NCBI GenBank assembly: GCA_024180945.1
Contig: JAKSGN010000006.1
Span: 2,232,001 to 2,296,000 of the forward strand
Source: Macrophomina tecta
Lineage: Eukaryota; Ascomycota; Dothideomycetes; Botryosphaeriales; Botryosphaeriaceae
Direction of reading: 5' to 3'
DNA: 64,000 nt
Positions 25,416 through 37,675 of the stretch are shown in pieces (positions within the stretch are counted from its first letter, which is position 1; every line of letters begins with the position of its first letter). The notes beneath the pieces are model-generated. The model had not been told where the DNA came from. It was given only the letters and a program-made list of their open reading frames with translations, and ran no database searches. Both the position numbers and the translations under genes were made by a program.

Positions 25416-26773
25416 ACGACCTGACTCCACGATACCTCAAAACGATTTCTACTTTATTATCCTCTTCCCCCTCTTACCTCATGTACCATCAAGACGTTAG
25501 ACGTACGATAGGCGGGTTCCATTGGTGGTGATGTTCCTCTGTTGTGCTTGTATAATACATGGCTTTCTTGCATATGCTAGACATAGACCGTTTTCGCAGT
25601 GGGTCACTGTCCAGCGATACCGACCAAATGATTCGTTCTCCACTTCCGACTTGGGGCTCTCACACACAAACTCTTTCTCTACTCACATCTGCATCAGAAC
25701 ATTGACGCTTCATAGGTGCTGATTTGTTTACATTGTGACATTTTTCTTGATTAGGGCTGGCACACGTCACTTCCGAGCGCGATCGGCACTGCGACGCGCT
25801 GAATACACTTTGTCATCGGCACTTGGGACACGTCATGCTGCGTTGGTCAGCTCGGGACGAAACGAATAACTTAGAGGAGTCGCCGACCTCGACAGCTGTG
25901 GCACGAACGCGCTTCCCAGCCGATGAGAGTCCAATCGCCAGCTGTGAAGTCGCCACGGTTGCAAGGAGAGAGAGGGGAAAAAGAAAAGAGTGAGAGAGAA
26001 TACACCGACAAGCTCACTCGTCGATCTCGATCCCCCTACCTATCTTCCCCTCCGCTGGCGGCTGAATGTTTCCTTGCTTGTTCCAACCTCCGCGTTGTTT
26101 TCCAGCGGAGCAGCTCCTGCCGCCAACGGGCCGATCCCACAAGCTGTGCGTCCGGGAAGTCTCCGCTCAATAAAAGGCTCTTCAGAGACAGCGGCGGACG
26201 CCGAATTTTCCGGCGGACTGCCCGCTTCCTGAAAGAATGTTTCTGGCCCACTCGCGGGCGGGAAAAGAGGCTCGCTCCTTCAGCAAACCCCCAGTGGAAA
26301 AGGATTCGCGGGTTTTACGGGTATCACGCCACCGGGGGTTGCTTGAGGGGCTGGTAAACGGCGATGAGAGGGAAGAGAGAGCGCCAAAGCTCCCGGCGAT
26401 CCCGTCCGTGCCCGGTTGTGCCGGTTTGTCATGGACACAGCCCAGTACAGTGCGGGCGGTCAATCGCGGCTTTGTGTTCTCTCTGCACCGTGGACGATGA
26501 CGACGTGCGCATATGTCCGTGCAGCTGTTTGGTCTGTAAAGGCCGTGTGCTTCGTGCTCCTGGGTATCTAAAATGTGTACTGAGTACATGCCGCCGTATG
26601 CTTGCAGTTTCCATTAACTTCCTCTCACCCATCTTTATTGGATTTTGTTCCAGTATACCATGCCCATCGTGCTTCTAAGTAACTCGAGCGCCATACTACG
26701 CTCTCCTCCTGGATCACTCCCTGGCTGGAGCATTCGTTATGATGTCCTCCATTGTCTGTCCTGCAGTGCGCTC
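25416..26773. other. Convergent intergenic region
   Basis: It lies between the cytochrome c 3' end and the 3' end of the small unknown gene on the minus strand. The frames are open only by composition. I see no gene, repeat or structured element. Confidence 0.5.
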
Positions 26774-27543
26774 TCACGCCGGCGTCCCAGACCGGCTCTT
26801 CCGCGACGCGGGGCTGTTGCTTTCCCTATCCCTCTTGTTGCTACCGCTAGCCGAGCGTGAGCCTGAAGGTTGTTGTTGCGGCGGTGGAGGCGGCAGAGGC
26901 GCCGCGTCCTCCCACTCGGGATCCGAATCGTCGCTGTCGAAGCCTGCCACGATCTTCTCGAAATGGAGGCGCGTTTGCGGGAGAGACTGTCCACAAAGGA
27001 TCAAACCAATCAGTAATTGTGTTAAAGACAGAAAAGTAAGGGGGAAAAAGACGCCTATATGAGAGCGTATGGCAATGGCAATCCACATTCCTACCTTCCT
27101 CCCTTCCCGGACGCATCTCTGCAACCACCATAGCTGAAGATTCCTCCAACCCGGCACCGGGCCCTCGCGCCAACAATCTTGAACGGCGGTAGAGAAAAAA
27201 TAAAAATAAAAATCAAACGTACCTCATTCCGCGCGACCGAGTGCCAGATCAGCATCTCGCTGCTCTCCAGTATCCGCGCCGCGTTGTACCGCCGCTCGCG
27301 CTCCTCAAACGTCTCATCGCGCGTGAGTGCCGATCGATGACGGTGGTGGTGATTGTGTCCTCGTCGCGCGTCGCCATTGCCTCCGTTGCCGCCGCCTCCT
27401 CCGCGGTTCGTTGTTGATGAGGATGAGCCGCCCGCTGTCGTTGCGCCGTGGACGTGAGCGGGGCGGTTGCGCGCTTGGCGGTCTTGCTGGAGCGCGGTGT
27501 ACGGCTGGTGGGTGGACGTTGGGTGTGGGTGGTTGGAGGACAT
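26774..27543 (-). CDS. Small unknown protein with an acidic/proline-rich tail
   Basis: Two exons, 27543-27223 and 26986-26774, give 177 residues. The N-terminal ~60 residues are low-complexity (Ser, Thr, Gly, Asn, His). A compact central segment follows (TRDETFEERERRYNAAR, then ESSEMLIWHSVARNE, then LPQTRLHFEKIVAGFD) that looks ordered and helical. The tail is acidic, then has a Pro/Gln run and basic Ser-rich residues. The 236-nt intron falls between ARNE and SLPQTR, joining the ordered segment smoothly. I do not recognise a named family. Confidence 0.7.
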
Positions 27544-28182
27544 GGTCGTTGTTGTTGTTGCGGCTGGCGGACCTTGGGAGGAGTGAGCGCGATGTACGTG
27601 TGCTCGGCGGAGAACAGGGCGGAGGGCGGGCGGACGCAGACGTGAGTGGAAGGCGAGAACGAACGGCTGAGGGGGGTTTTTCAAGGTGGAAGAAGAAGAC
27701 GGCCGAGAGCGTCAAAGTGGGGATAGGTAGGCAGCTGGAGAGGAGGCGAAAGTGACAGGTCGGCTACCGTGCTGCCTTTCCCGTGCGACTTATGAGAGAG
27801 GAGGTGAGAGAAGGAGGGGGGCAGGCAGCTGTGACGGGTTCACATCTTGTTCGCAGTCAGCCTCTCCGACAGCGCCTTGTGATCGGGACGGACAATCCAA
27901 GAGTGACCGCGGAAAAGAGGTGTGACGGGTGGTTCCCAGCGAATCCGCTGCTCAGTTAACATGAGCTACAGGGTATCTGACGTGCTTTCCTTTTCCGCCC
28001 CGCGGCCCGCCCCGCACTTCACCCTGGGTGAAACTTTTTTCTTCCTTCGTTATGCATCGAGCTCCCGCAGCATTGCACATCGCCAAGCTGGTGGAACAAC
28101 AGGTGCAGGTCATAATTATTTGCATTTGAATTCTATTTTTCGTCATGCATCAAATCTCCCCTCCTACTCTATGGGTATACAT
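27544..28182. other. Intergenic: promoter of the small unknown gene, 3' end of the aldo-keto reductase
   Basis: About 640 nt, purine-rich near 27690-27830. No supportable gene. Confidence 0.5.
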
Positions 28183-29265
28183 CTACAAGTTCGCAAGAGG
28201 ATCGTATCCGTTCTCCTCTGGCTTGTCGGGGAAGCCAAGCTTGACGCCAAAAGCGGGGTAGACGAATCTCGCGATGCCCTTCTTCTTATGGATCTCCTCC
28301 AGGGAAGCAAGGTCTGCGCTGTCGAGCTGCACAATCTTCTTGTTCTCGTCTATCCTGGAGGGGTTGACGGACTTGGCAAGCACAGAGCTTCCGCGAGCGA
28401 CTGGGATAATATCGTCAGTTTACCCGGGCCCATAATTGGTGGAAATTGCGCCTCGCCCTCGGGTTAAAACTCACCGTGGTAGCTCAGCAGAATGTTGCCA
28501 GGACCGACGTTGTACTTCTTGGCGAGCTCTTGCACGCCCTCCTCCTTGAACATGGGGCTGCCAGTGCTGCCGAAGGGGCTGTAAGCGGTGATATGGATGC
28601 CCTTGGCCTTGCAGTAGTCGACAATCTCCTGCTGCGGCAGATACGGGTGGTTCTCGATCTGGTTGGCAGCTGGGACAATCTTGGCTTCCTTGAGGAGCTT
28701 CTCGAGGAAGGGAACAGAGAAGTTGGCGACACCAATGGCCTTGGCCTTGCCGGTGGCGGGCAGCTTCTCGAGTTCCTTCCAGGTCTGGAGGAACGACCAC
28801 GACTTGTCCAGGTCGCGGGAGCCGTCGGGGAGCTTGGGAATGGTGGGGTGGTTACCTGCAACTCAGTCAACGGCTGTTCTGCGCACCCAAACACTGCTCA
28901 TCCGGCGACATACCCTTGGGGTTCATAGGCACGGGCCAGTGCATCAAGTACAGGTCGACGTAGTCCAGGCCCAGGCGGCTCAAGCTCTCGTTGAGGTTCT
29001 CCTCAACGCGCGAGTGGAAGGTGCACCATAGCTTGGTGGTGACGAAGATGTCCTCGCGCTTGACGAGCCCCGAGGCAAAGGCCTCCTTGAACGCCTCGCC
29101 AACCTCGCCCTCATTGCCGTACATGTAGGCGCAGTCAATGTGGCGGTAGCCCGACTTGAGGGCATGAGCGACAGCAGCCTTGACCTGGCCGGGCTCAGAC
29201 TGCCAGGTGCCCAGGCCGAGGGCGGGGATGGTGGCGCCGGTGTTGAGGGGGAGAGGAGTGTTCAT
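28183..29265 (-). CDS. Aldo-keto reductase, candidate D-glucuronate reductase
   Basis: Three exons: 29265-28914, 28855-28475 and 28400-28183, giving 316 residues, the usual AKR length. The catalytic tetrad is visible: Asp and Tyr in [12 protein letters not shown], Lys in FVTTKLW and His in LYLMHWP. The NADP(H)-binding end carries [12 protein letters not shown]. It belongs with fungal glycerol/uronate/aldehyde reductases. It shares a divergent promoter with the myo-inositol oxygenase gene, whose product is D-glucuronate. Glucuronate reduction to L-gulonate is therefore a reasonable guess, but the sequence alone does not fix the substrate. In-frame ATGs at 29349 and 29334 would add an N-terminal extension; 29265 matches the family start. 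Confidence 0.88.
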
Positions 29266-30379
29266 GGTGGGCTTGGGATCGAGGATGCTGGAGGGAGTGG
29301 ACTTGAGGATGAAGTGGCAGAGAGAAGGGTTCATGACAGAAAAAAGCAATGGCGTGCTCGCTGGTTTTACTCAGGCCGCGAAAGTCAACAGCTTGCACTT
29401 GCTAGGTCAACCCCACCTCTCCACGGGATTGCAATCAAACGCCGATGACGTGCCCAGCGACAGCGGGGCAGCCTGTCGGCCATCGGACTTTCGATCGGCG
29501 AGCCGTCCGGAGCACGTGAAGCAGCCGCAACGCCAGCGTGCCAGCAGGCCTCAGGCGCAAGACGACGGGAAGAGGGCATTTCCGGCGCGGCTAGCCCAGT
29601 ATTGTCTTCGAGGAGCGCGACCTGGTTTCCACGCAGACGACGGTTGTGGCTCGCGCTTCCGGCGTGCCACCCCCCGCTGAGCCTCACGGACGCCGTCGAC
29701 TGCCGCAACGTGCCGTCGTCTGTCCAGGTAGGCCGAAGCGGATTCCTTCTCTCGACAGCCTCGCAGCGCTCCAGATCCAGAGGCGCGCCTCACGTGGCGC
29801 TGAGATGGGTAATCGAGGCCTTCCAGAAGGCCTCCGCGCCAAGCAGATCTCCGGGGCTGGCCGCCTCCAGCTTCTCCGCGCTAGCGAAAGATGGTTTCCG
29901 ACACCCTCTTTCCCCGCTGACATCAACAGCTTGCCTTTTTCAGCCTGCATAACCTGATACTCAGGCCGTCCGGGCCATACTTGCCTTCGCAATTCTGCTG
30001 GTGGAGGGTGATGCCGCGCCCGTTGTGGGGAAGGTGAGATGAGCCTACCACAGCTGCTGTGTTTCTCCTGCCGTCAGATTGTGGGGATTGTGCAGTTTGC
30101 GGAGAGTGATGCTGGGAACTAAGTTTCCAGCCTGCCTCTCGTCATGGATTCCGGGGCGGCCCTGGCCCAGCCCTTCCGCCCTTTGCCATTGCCTCATGCG
30201 TGCAAGGTACCTCTGCCGTGTGGTGTAGTTTGATATTTAACCACCTCTGCCACCAAGCCTTCCTTCTGCATCTTCGCTCTCCAAGTTTCGCCCTCTCCAG
30301 AACAAAGCAGTCTTCTTTTCTACACTACCTCGAACATATTCCTTTGCCTTATCACAACCAATCCACATCAACAGTCACA
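29266..30379. promoter_or_regulatory. Shared divergent promoter, aldo-keto reductase and inositol oxygenase
   Basis: A 1.1-kb region between two divergent starts. A weak TATA-like TATTTAA lies at 30234-30240, about 140 nt before the oxygenase ATG, followed by a CT-rich leader. No gene is encoded inside. Confidence 0.5.
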
Positions 30380-31435
30380 ATGGCCCCTATCGCCATCGAC
30401 AACGCCAACGCCGCCGGCGCTGTTCCCACTAAGGACCCCTTCAACAAGGACCGCGATGGTCTTGCTCTGGAGGAAACGACCGACAACATCGAGGCTGTCA
30501 ACATCCTCCGCGACAACCTGAAGAAGAAGGGCTACTCCCAGGAGCAGGTCCAGGACGAGGTCGACATCTACACCAAGTCTAAGTTCGATGCCGAGAAGGA
30601 CAAGACTCAGTTCCGCCAGTACGAGGAGGCCTGCGACCGCGTCAAGAACTTCTACCGCGAGCAGCACGAGAAGCAGACCGTCGCCTACAACATCAAGGCC
30701 CGCAACGACTTCAAGTCCAAGACCCGCGCTGAGATGACTGTGTGGGAGGCCATCGAGAAGCTCAACACTCTCATCGACGAGTCCGACCCCGATACCTCGC
30801 TTTCCCAGATTGAGCACTTGCTCCAGACCGCCGAGGCCATCCGCCGTGACGGCAAGCCCCGCTGGATGCAGCTCACTGGTCTTATCCACGACCTTGGCAA
30901 GCTTCTTTTCTTCTTTGATGCCCGTGGTCAGTGGGACGTTGTCGGTGACACCTTCCCGGTTGGCTGTGCTTTCGACGAGCGCATCATCTACCCTGACACC
31001 TTCAAGAACAACCCCGACTACGGCCATGAGATCTATGGTGACAAGTACGGCATCTACACCCCTGGATGCGGTCTTGACAACGTCATGCTCTCCTGGGGCC
31101 ACGACGAGTACCTTTACCACATCGCCAAGGAGCAGTCCACCCTGCCCGATGAGGCTCTCGCCATGATCCGCTACCACTCTTTCTACCCCTGGCACAGGGA
31201 GGGCGCCTATGAGTGGATGATGAACGAGAAGGACAAGAAGATGCTCGAGGCCGTCAAGGCTTTCAACCCCTACGACCTGTACTCCAAGAGCGACGACATG
31301 CCCAACGCCGATGAACTCAAGGTACGATGCAATCAATTCAATTTCACGAGCTGAATGAGCTGCTAACTATTTCTACAGGAGTACTACATGGAGCTGATTG
31401 ACGAGTACTTCCCCAACAAGGTCGTCAAGTGGTAA
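30380..31435 (+). CDS. miox: myo-Inositol oxygenase
   Basis: Two exons, 30380-31321 and 31379-31435, give 332 residues. Diagnostic segments are the His-Asp metal site in LIHDLGKLLFFF (around residue 170), VVGDTFPVGCAFDERI, LSWGHDEYLYHIAK and RYHSFYPWHREGAYEWM. The enzyme uses a mixed-valent di-iron centre and O2 to open the ring of myo-inositol to D-glucuronate in the cytosol, the entry step of inositol catabolism. The codons are strongly biased, consistent with high expression. Neighbouring oxidoreductases fit the later steps. An antisense open frame of 322 codons is a shadow of this codon bias. Confidence 0.96.
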
Positions 31436-33349
31436 ATGCGCTGCATAGAGATTTGGGACACGATGATGATGGCACATTAAGCGATACATTTTTTTTTTTT
31501 TTTTTAAATTTTTGGCATTTGGGAGATTGATGGACATGAGTACCCTGCTGCAAAAACTGAAAAGCAGCTAGTTGTGATAGACGTATACAATGGACACTAA
31601 AGCGTCAAGAGACGCAGTTTCACTTCATGTCTGAGCCTTCATTATTGTTCGCACCCTGTAATGCATCGAACAGTAGGTGTTCTGGTTCACGTATACTTCA
31701 AAATACGCGAGTACTGCCATAAGGCTTTGCCGCGTTGCTCTCGGGACTTAGCAATTCGTCACAATTGCCACTGCTGGGTCCTGAATCTGACTCGGTCATT
31801 CTGCAGCACACTGCACATCGTAGGCTATTCCCTCTCCCGTCCTACCGTCAGGCCGTCACTCCAGACATTTCCCAACCCACCATTCACTTCACCTATATCA
31901 TCTCACCTGCAGCAACCACTCTCCTTGCCCCACTATGCAACGTATCACACACCAGGCCAGCCCTCCCTCCGTAATCCGCACTCTGCACTCTGCACCTCTC
32001 CAAGTGATCACAGCAGCCTGCAATTCACTGCAGCTGCGAGACGTGCCCTGGCGCGTTATTGGACAGAGACAAAGCGTCCGTGCAGCCGTTCTCTGTACCG
32101 CAAACCATCATCCGTACCGCCTCGTCTCTGATTGACGTCTTGTCTGCGTCGCACAGCTTTGCCCACTCCGACCTCTGTGCGCGAGCCCCACCTACCTTTC
32201 CGCAAAAGTGTGCTCGCAGCTCTGCAGGCTTACATCACATTCACCCCAACCCACCATCAAATGAAGCATTGTTTGCCACTACGCAGTGAAGACATTCGCC
32301 ACCACCACCACCACCTCCTCCTCCTCCACCGCCGCCACCGCCGCCAACGTCGCCGCCGCCAACGAGAGAAGGAAATTTTCCGCACCCTGGCTCTTCTTTC
32401 TCGGCTCCGAGCACCCTTTTCCCCCGAGCCCTGCCCATCGCCGAATTTGTTCCTTCTCTTTGCGAGTCAACGCAGCTCGGACCAATCCGAAGAGAGGTAA
32501 GCGGAATCAGGTTCCCGTAACGGAGAAAGCGCGGACGTGGATCAACCCGATCGCACTTGCGCAAGCCAAGACTAAAACGAAGGGTTCTCCGAGAACAAAA
32601 AAAATTAAAAAAAGAAAAAGAAAAAAGGGCGAACGCGCATCTCCAATGATAGCAGCGCCGCTGGGAAGAGTAGGTAGAAGTCGATTCGCAGGCGGCGCTC
32701 TTCACATGTTTTGCTGTGTTCTTGCCTTCCCGCCGGGCGGAGATCGTCGGGTCGGTTAGCGGCGGATGGAAGGGCGGGAGTAGGCGAGGATTGCCCCTTT
32801 TCGGATCGATGATGCCGCGGGAGTAGTTGATGGGGAAGGTTTCCTCCGGAGTTCTGGACCACAGGAGAGCGATTTCGCTGATTGGGGAAATCTATTAGAG
32901 CGCAAACGGAAAGAGGGGCCAAGGAGTCTGGGGAGGGTTGGCGAGCGTATCCGGAGATGGTTCAGCCCTGTGGAGAAATATGCCGTTTGGGGATGGCGGA
33001 GTTGCTTGCTACATGGAGTGGGAGGGCTCGTAGCTTGACTTACCCCAGAGATGGAGGATTGCGGAAGTGCTAAAAGAGTCTGCGGAGAAGGGGACGGGAG
33101 CTGATCCCATCGCGATCCACACGTGAACGCGCGTCCGGTAGGGGACACGCCAGTGAGACAACAAGGTAGTAGGAAGGAAGCAGCAAACAACAATGACTGG
33201 AGGGGTGATTGGCGAGGTACAGAGAGTGGTGAGAGGCAAAAGAAAATTAAATGTCTATCCAACTGTGAAAATGAGTTTCCGACTCTTGACCAAACGTTGG
33301 TTCCTCCTCTTGTCTACAACTACCGCTGGCTTCCCCTCCAACCCATACT
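31436..33349. other. Intergenic region with T-run and CCA/CTC/GCC low-complexity tract
   Basis: No conserved protein is visible over 1.9 kb. There is a 17-nt T run at 31489-31505 and an imperfect CCA/CTC/GCC triplet tract at about 32297-32360. An A-rich stretch lies near 32598-32628. It holds the oxygenase 3' UTR on the left and the 3' end of the SDR on the right. Confidence 0.5.
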
Positions 33350-34231
33350 TTACCTGCCCATCCAACCACCATCGACAGTAAGCACCTCACCGCCGACATA
33401 TCCTGCCGCCCTCGATGCCAAAAACACGACCGCGCCCTTGAAGTCCTCGGGGCTACCCCACCTGCCCGCCGGAATCCGCGCCAGAATGCTATCCGCGCGG
33501 TTCTTGTCATTGATCAGCGCCTCGTTCATATCTGTGGCGATATATCCCGGCGCAATCGCATTCACTGCAATGCCCTTGCTCGACCACTCGTTGCTCAGTG
33601 CTTTGGTCAGCTGTGCGACACCACCCTTACTCGCGGCATACGCGGGCACGGTGATGCCGCCCTGGAAGGACAGCAACGAGGCGACATTTATGATGGCGCC
33701 GCGGCGGCCGGTGGAGTCGGGGGCGCGGGCGAGCATGTGGGCGCCGACGTCGCGACATAGGGTAAAGACGGTGTGCAGGTTGACCTGCAACACGTCGTGC
33801 CAGTCGCCGTCGGGGAACTGGTGGGCCGGGTGGCGCTTCTGGATGCCGGCGCAGTTGAGTAGGATGTCGATGTTGTGGCCGTCGCCGGTGATCTTGGGGG
33901 TCAGGGCGCTGACGGAGGCGGGGTCGCTCAGGTCGGCCGTGTAGATGGTGGCTTTGCGGCCGAGGGTCTCAATCTGCGACTTCGTGGCGGTGTTGGAGGT
34001 GTCGCGCTGAGGAGACTGTCAGTCGCCTGTGTATCTGGCGCGTGCTTGACGGATTGGAGGCGGTTGTCTGCAAGAGTGCTCGCTGTCGCGCGCTCGACTT
34101 ACCTGGACGAGGAGGATGTCGGCGCCGGCTTCAGCCAATGCCACGGCCATTGACTGACCAATTCCACGGGTACCGCCTGTAACGAGGGCGGTCTGGCCCT
34201 CGAGCGAGAAGAGCTTCTGAACGGAGGCCAT
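33350..34231 (-). CDS. KduD-like SDR, candidate 5-keto-D-gluconate reductase
   Basis: Two exons, 34231-34103 and 34006-33350, give 261 residues. Landmarks are TGGTRGIG (cofactor loop), [31 protein letters not shown] (catalytic Tyr-x3-Lys) and the [16 protein letters not shown] loop. The family includes 2-keto-3-deoxygluconate dehydrogenases and gluconate 5-dehydrogenases/5-ketogluconate reductases. In the known fungal D-glucuronate pathway, an NADPH-dependent SDR reduces 5-keto-D-gluconate to D-gluconate. Adjacency to inositol oxygenase and divergence from a polyol dehydrogenase suggest that role here. An in-frame ATG at 34321 would add 30 low-complexity residues; 34231 matches the family. 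Confidence 0.88.
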
Positions 34232-34824
34232 GGCTGGCGGAGGTGGAGATGAGGAAGAAGCGGGAGAAGTTGCTGAGGGAGAAAGTTGCTGATGGATCTT
34301 GGTCAAGCGCTCCTGGGCCATGCGGACAATATGAAGAAACGGGCAAGCTCAGAGCGCCAGGGCCGGGCGTCGGAGAAGTGTTGCCATAACTATGCGCCGC
34401 GAAGCAAGTTCACTAACGGCGCAGAGCTCGTAGCATGACGCGCGGGGCGGGCGACGGGGGGCGCGTGGGGCTGCGAACGCGGGGCCGTCGGCCTTTGACT
34501 CAGTCGCCGATGCGGACTCTTTCCCGCCTCCACACTTTCGCGCCCTCTTGCTCTGCCGCCATTGGTGCGGGCATCCTGTCGGAAGTCGGAGAGCTCCCTG
34601 CGCCCTAGGGTATAGCTTTCCGTGCGCCGCAGCTCCCCCGCGGATATTGTCTCTCGCCATTGTTTCCCTCATATGCCTTGTCATTCCTCCAATCTTCCGC
34701 TTTTTCAAAGGCTCCACAGTTCTCTGCCCCGCAACTTCGCTCACCACTCCTCCATCTCGCGGCATCAATTGCACTCTCAATAGCCCCCAGAAGCTAGTTA
34801 CCCAGCGCTCTATCCTCCATCACA
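34232..34824. promoter_or_regulatory. Shared divergent promoter, SDR and polyol dehydrogenase
   Basis: A 593-nt region between two divergent starts in the sugar-acid cluster, short enough to act as a bidirectional promoter. The CT-rich leader before 34825 resembles other fungal leaders in this window. I cannot name a defended transcription factor site. Confidence 0.55.
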
Positions 34825-36140
34825 ATGTGCGGCTCCATTCGCGCCTCCGTGCTCCACGGTGCAAAAGATCTCAAGATCGTGAGCTCGCGCGACTGTTCTA
34901 TCTCAGCATCTGCTAACAGACGTCTAGGAAAACCGTGAACTCACTGCACCTGCGCCCAATGAGCTGCAGGTCGCCGTGAGATCAACCGGCCTCTGCGGCT
35001 CTGACCTGCACTACTACAACCACTACCGCAATGGCGACATCATCGTGAAAGAGCCCATGTCTCTGGGCCACGAGTCTGCTGGTGTGGTTGTGGCCGTGGG
35101 TTCGGAGGCGCAGGCAAACTTCAAGGTTGGAGACAAAGTCGCGCTCGAAGTCGGCTTGCCGTGCGGCGAGTGCGACAGGTGCAAGGAAGGCAGGTACAAC
35201 ATTTGCAAGGGCATGAAGTTCAGGAGCTCCGCGAAGGCTTTCCCCCACGCCCAGGGCACCCTCCAGGACAGGATCAACCACCCGGCCGTGTGGTGCCACA
35301 AGTGAGTTGCCGGAGACCGACACATACGGAGCATCCAAGCTGATTCTGAGTGACAGGCTTCCCGACGATCTCTCTCTCGACCTGGGCGCTCTCCTTGAGC
35401 CACTTGGTGTTGCCATTCACGCCACCCGTCGTGCTCAGCTCCCCCCACTCAGCAACGTGCTCGTCTTCGGCGCTGGTGCGGTCGGCCTGCTCGTTGCTGG
35501 TATGGCCAGGATCTCGGGTGCCGGCAACGTCGTCATTGCCGACATTGACGAAGGCCGCGTGAACTTTGCCGTCAACAACGGATTCGCACACGCCGGCTAC
35601 ACCGTCCCGCTCAAGCGCGGACAAACGATCGAAGAGAATCTCGAGATCGCACGTGAGACGGCCGCTGCGATTGGCAAGGTGAAGAAGACCACTGGAGATG
35701 AGTTCGGTGAGGTTGATGCGGTGTTTGAATGCACTGGTGTGCCGTCTTGCCTGCAGGCTAGCATCTACGTTTGTCTCCCTCAATTGAAATCCTGCTCAAA
35801 GACCGGTGACTAATAGAAGCTTCAGGCAACGCGCCCTGGTGGCCGCGTCCTCCTCATTGGCATGGGCCACCCCATCCAGACCCTCCCCATTTCTGCTGCA
35901 GCTCTCCGCGAGGTCGACATTGTCGGTGTCTTCCGTTACGCCAACACCTACCCGACCGGCATCGAGGTTGTGTCGAAGACCCCTGGCCCGGATTATCCCG
36001 ACTTCTCGAAGCTGGTCACGCACCGGTATAAGGGCCTGGACTCCATCCCGGAAGCGTTCGAGATGGCGGCTAAGACCAAGGACGCTCAGGGTAATCTGGT
36101 GCTGAAGGTTGTGGTGGAGATGAATGATGAGTTACGGTAA
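34825..36140 (+). CDS. Zinc-dependent polyol dehydrogenase, candidate L-idonate 5-dehydrogenase
   Basis: Four exons: 34825-34878, 34928-35301, 35357-35768 and 35826-36140, giving 384 residues. This is a medium-chain dehydrogenase: catalytic-zinc ligands in GLCGSDLHYY and GHESAG, four structural-zinc Cys in CGECDRCKEGRYNIC, and the NAD-binding loop VLVFGAGAVGLLVAG. The sorbitol/xylitol/L-idonate dehydrogenase group oxidises a secondary hydroxyl of polyols or aldonates. In the fungal D-glucuronate route such an enzyme oxidises L-idonate to 5-keto-D-gluconate, the substrate of the reductase type encoded divergently next door. Sorbitol or xylitol dehydrogenase remains possible. Confidence 0.9.
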
Positions 36141-37675
36141 GTTGTGAAGCAGTTGGTATCCTCCGGCCGGATACTAACCGAAGCTGGAGCCCCAGACTGT
36201 GAGAGGGACGTATTCGAACGATATTTACATGCATGTTTGGCGTTGGTCGGGTCTAGTTGATGATTATGCATGGCGGTGTGGTTGTGGGTGGTGCGCGAGA
36301 TAGTTTGTTTTTCCTTTTTTTTTTTTTTTTCTTGTAGATGGTCAGCTTGCAAAAAGTAGTAGCTTTTGAATTCAGTATTCACAACACGGTCAAACATCTC
36401 CGACAGCAAGATAATTAGCTGGCATAAGCAGATTTCTCATGGTTATATTCACCGCAATATGAAGGTAAAGCGGATAATGCGTGAGCCAGCGTATCTGGCA
36501 CTGGACGCGTGTCGAGTTGCAGAACTCATGTCATTCAGACTGCGGTGCGCTGCGCGGAGAACGGTCTAGACCGCCTCACGCGGACGCAATCAAGGCCCAA
36601 GAGCGGGTTTCAGGGCAGATCATGCGGACTGCAAAACACGACGCAGTCATCCGGAATAGGAAGTGCACGATAGTTTGCTAGGAGTCAGACGCGTCCAGAC
36701 ACGGATAAGGCATCCGGGGCTCGGCTTCGAGCCAACGCCCCTATCCGTTCCCCATGGAGAAAGTCGGGGACAGGCTGGAGAAATGGCCGGGGCGACACGT
36801 CGACTAGCAGTGCTTAGGGACTCCACACGGCGTGGATAAGCGTTCAGGCTCGTTGCAGCGCGTGGGAGAAGGCGGGGTGAAGGTGGTGGTGAGCGGCGGG
36901 TTGCGTCACTCCCGGCCGCCAGATCAGGCAGGAAACCGGGCGGGCCTGCCTCAGCAAGCAGAAGCGAGCGAGATAGATGGGAATGAGTTTCCGGACTGGG
37001 CTGTCGATGGCGCACGGCGGTGTCAGCGTCGGCGGCCAGCAAAACAGCGTAAACCGTCTTCTGTCGAGCGTAAACCTACTGCGGCGAGCGTAAGACGCAG
37101 GTGGCAGGGTGGCCGGAGGGAAGGACTTTCCGGGTGGGACCCCTGGGGCTCTGGTCAGGCACGGCCTCCAATCCAGAGCAAGGGATCGGTGGAGCTGCCG
37201 GCGGGCGGTGAGGCCGGGATCCCTGCCAAAATGTATGGGAAGGCGGCAGAATGAGCGCTGCTAGCAGGTTTGCGCCTCCACGACAGTTGCCTCCCCTTGC
37301 CCGCTGTATGTCCCGAGGCTCCCAGCGGAGCCGATATAAGCTGGCCTCGCTCGCTGTCTGTCCCTCTGTCTTCTCTGCATCCTTCTCGCCACCTCTCGCC
37401 CGCTCACATCAACCTCAGAAGGCCGGACAAGCTCCGCCCCAACAACACTCATCTGTACGTTCTCTATCTGCTACCGTTCCGCTTCCCCTGCATGTCTTCC
37501 TGACCTGAGTTGTTCCTCTAGATCGTACACCATATCCCCACCAAGCTTGTACAGCTTCCCTCCAGAAACTCTCTTCGTCGTCCCTCTGTACGCTCCCCGG
37601 AAGCTCCGTCGGCATAATCTCCGCCACCTCCTATACCATCTCTATCACAGTCGCATCCTCTCACACCACGACACA
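36141..37675. other. Intergenic region upstream of the Gfo/Idh/MocA gene
   Basis: It contains the 3' UTR of the polyol dehydrogenase (T-rich near 36310-36331) and the promoter of the next gene. A TATAAG motif lies at 37335-37340, followed by a long CT-rich leader to the ATG at 37676. The GC-rich middle has no supportable gene. Confidence 0.5.

Noticed and set aside
30368..31336. Open frame of 322 codons antisense to inositol oxygenase
   Set aside because: Valine/leucine-rich shadow created by the strong codon bias of the sense gene; no family resemblance.
32286..32759. Plus-strand frame with Thr/Ser/Ala-rich start
   Set aside because: Generated by the CCA/CTC/GCC triplet tract; no conserved segment and no splice structure.
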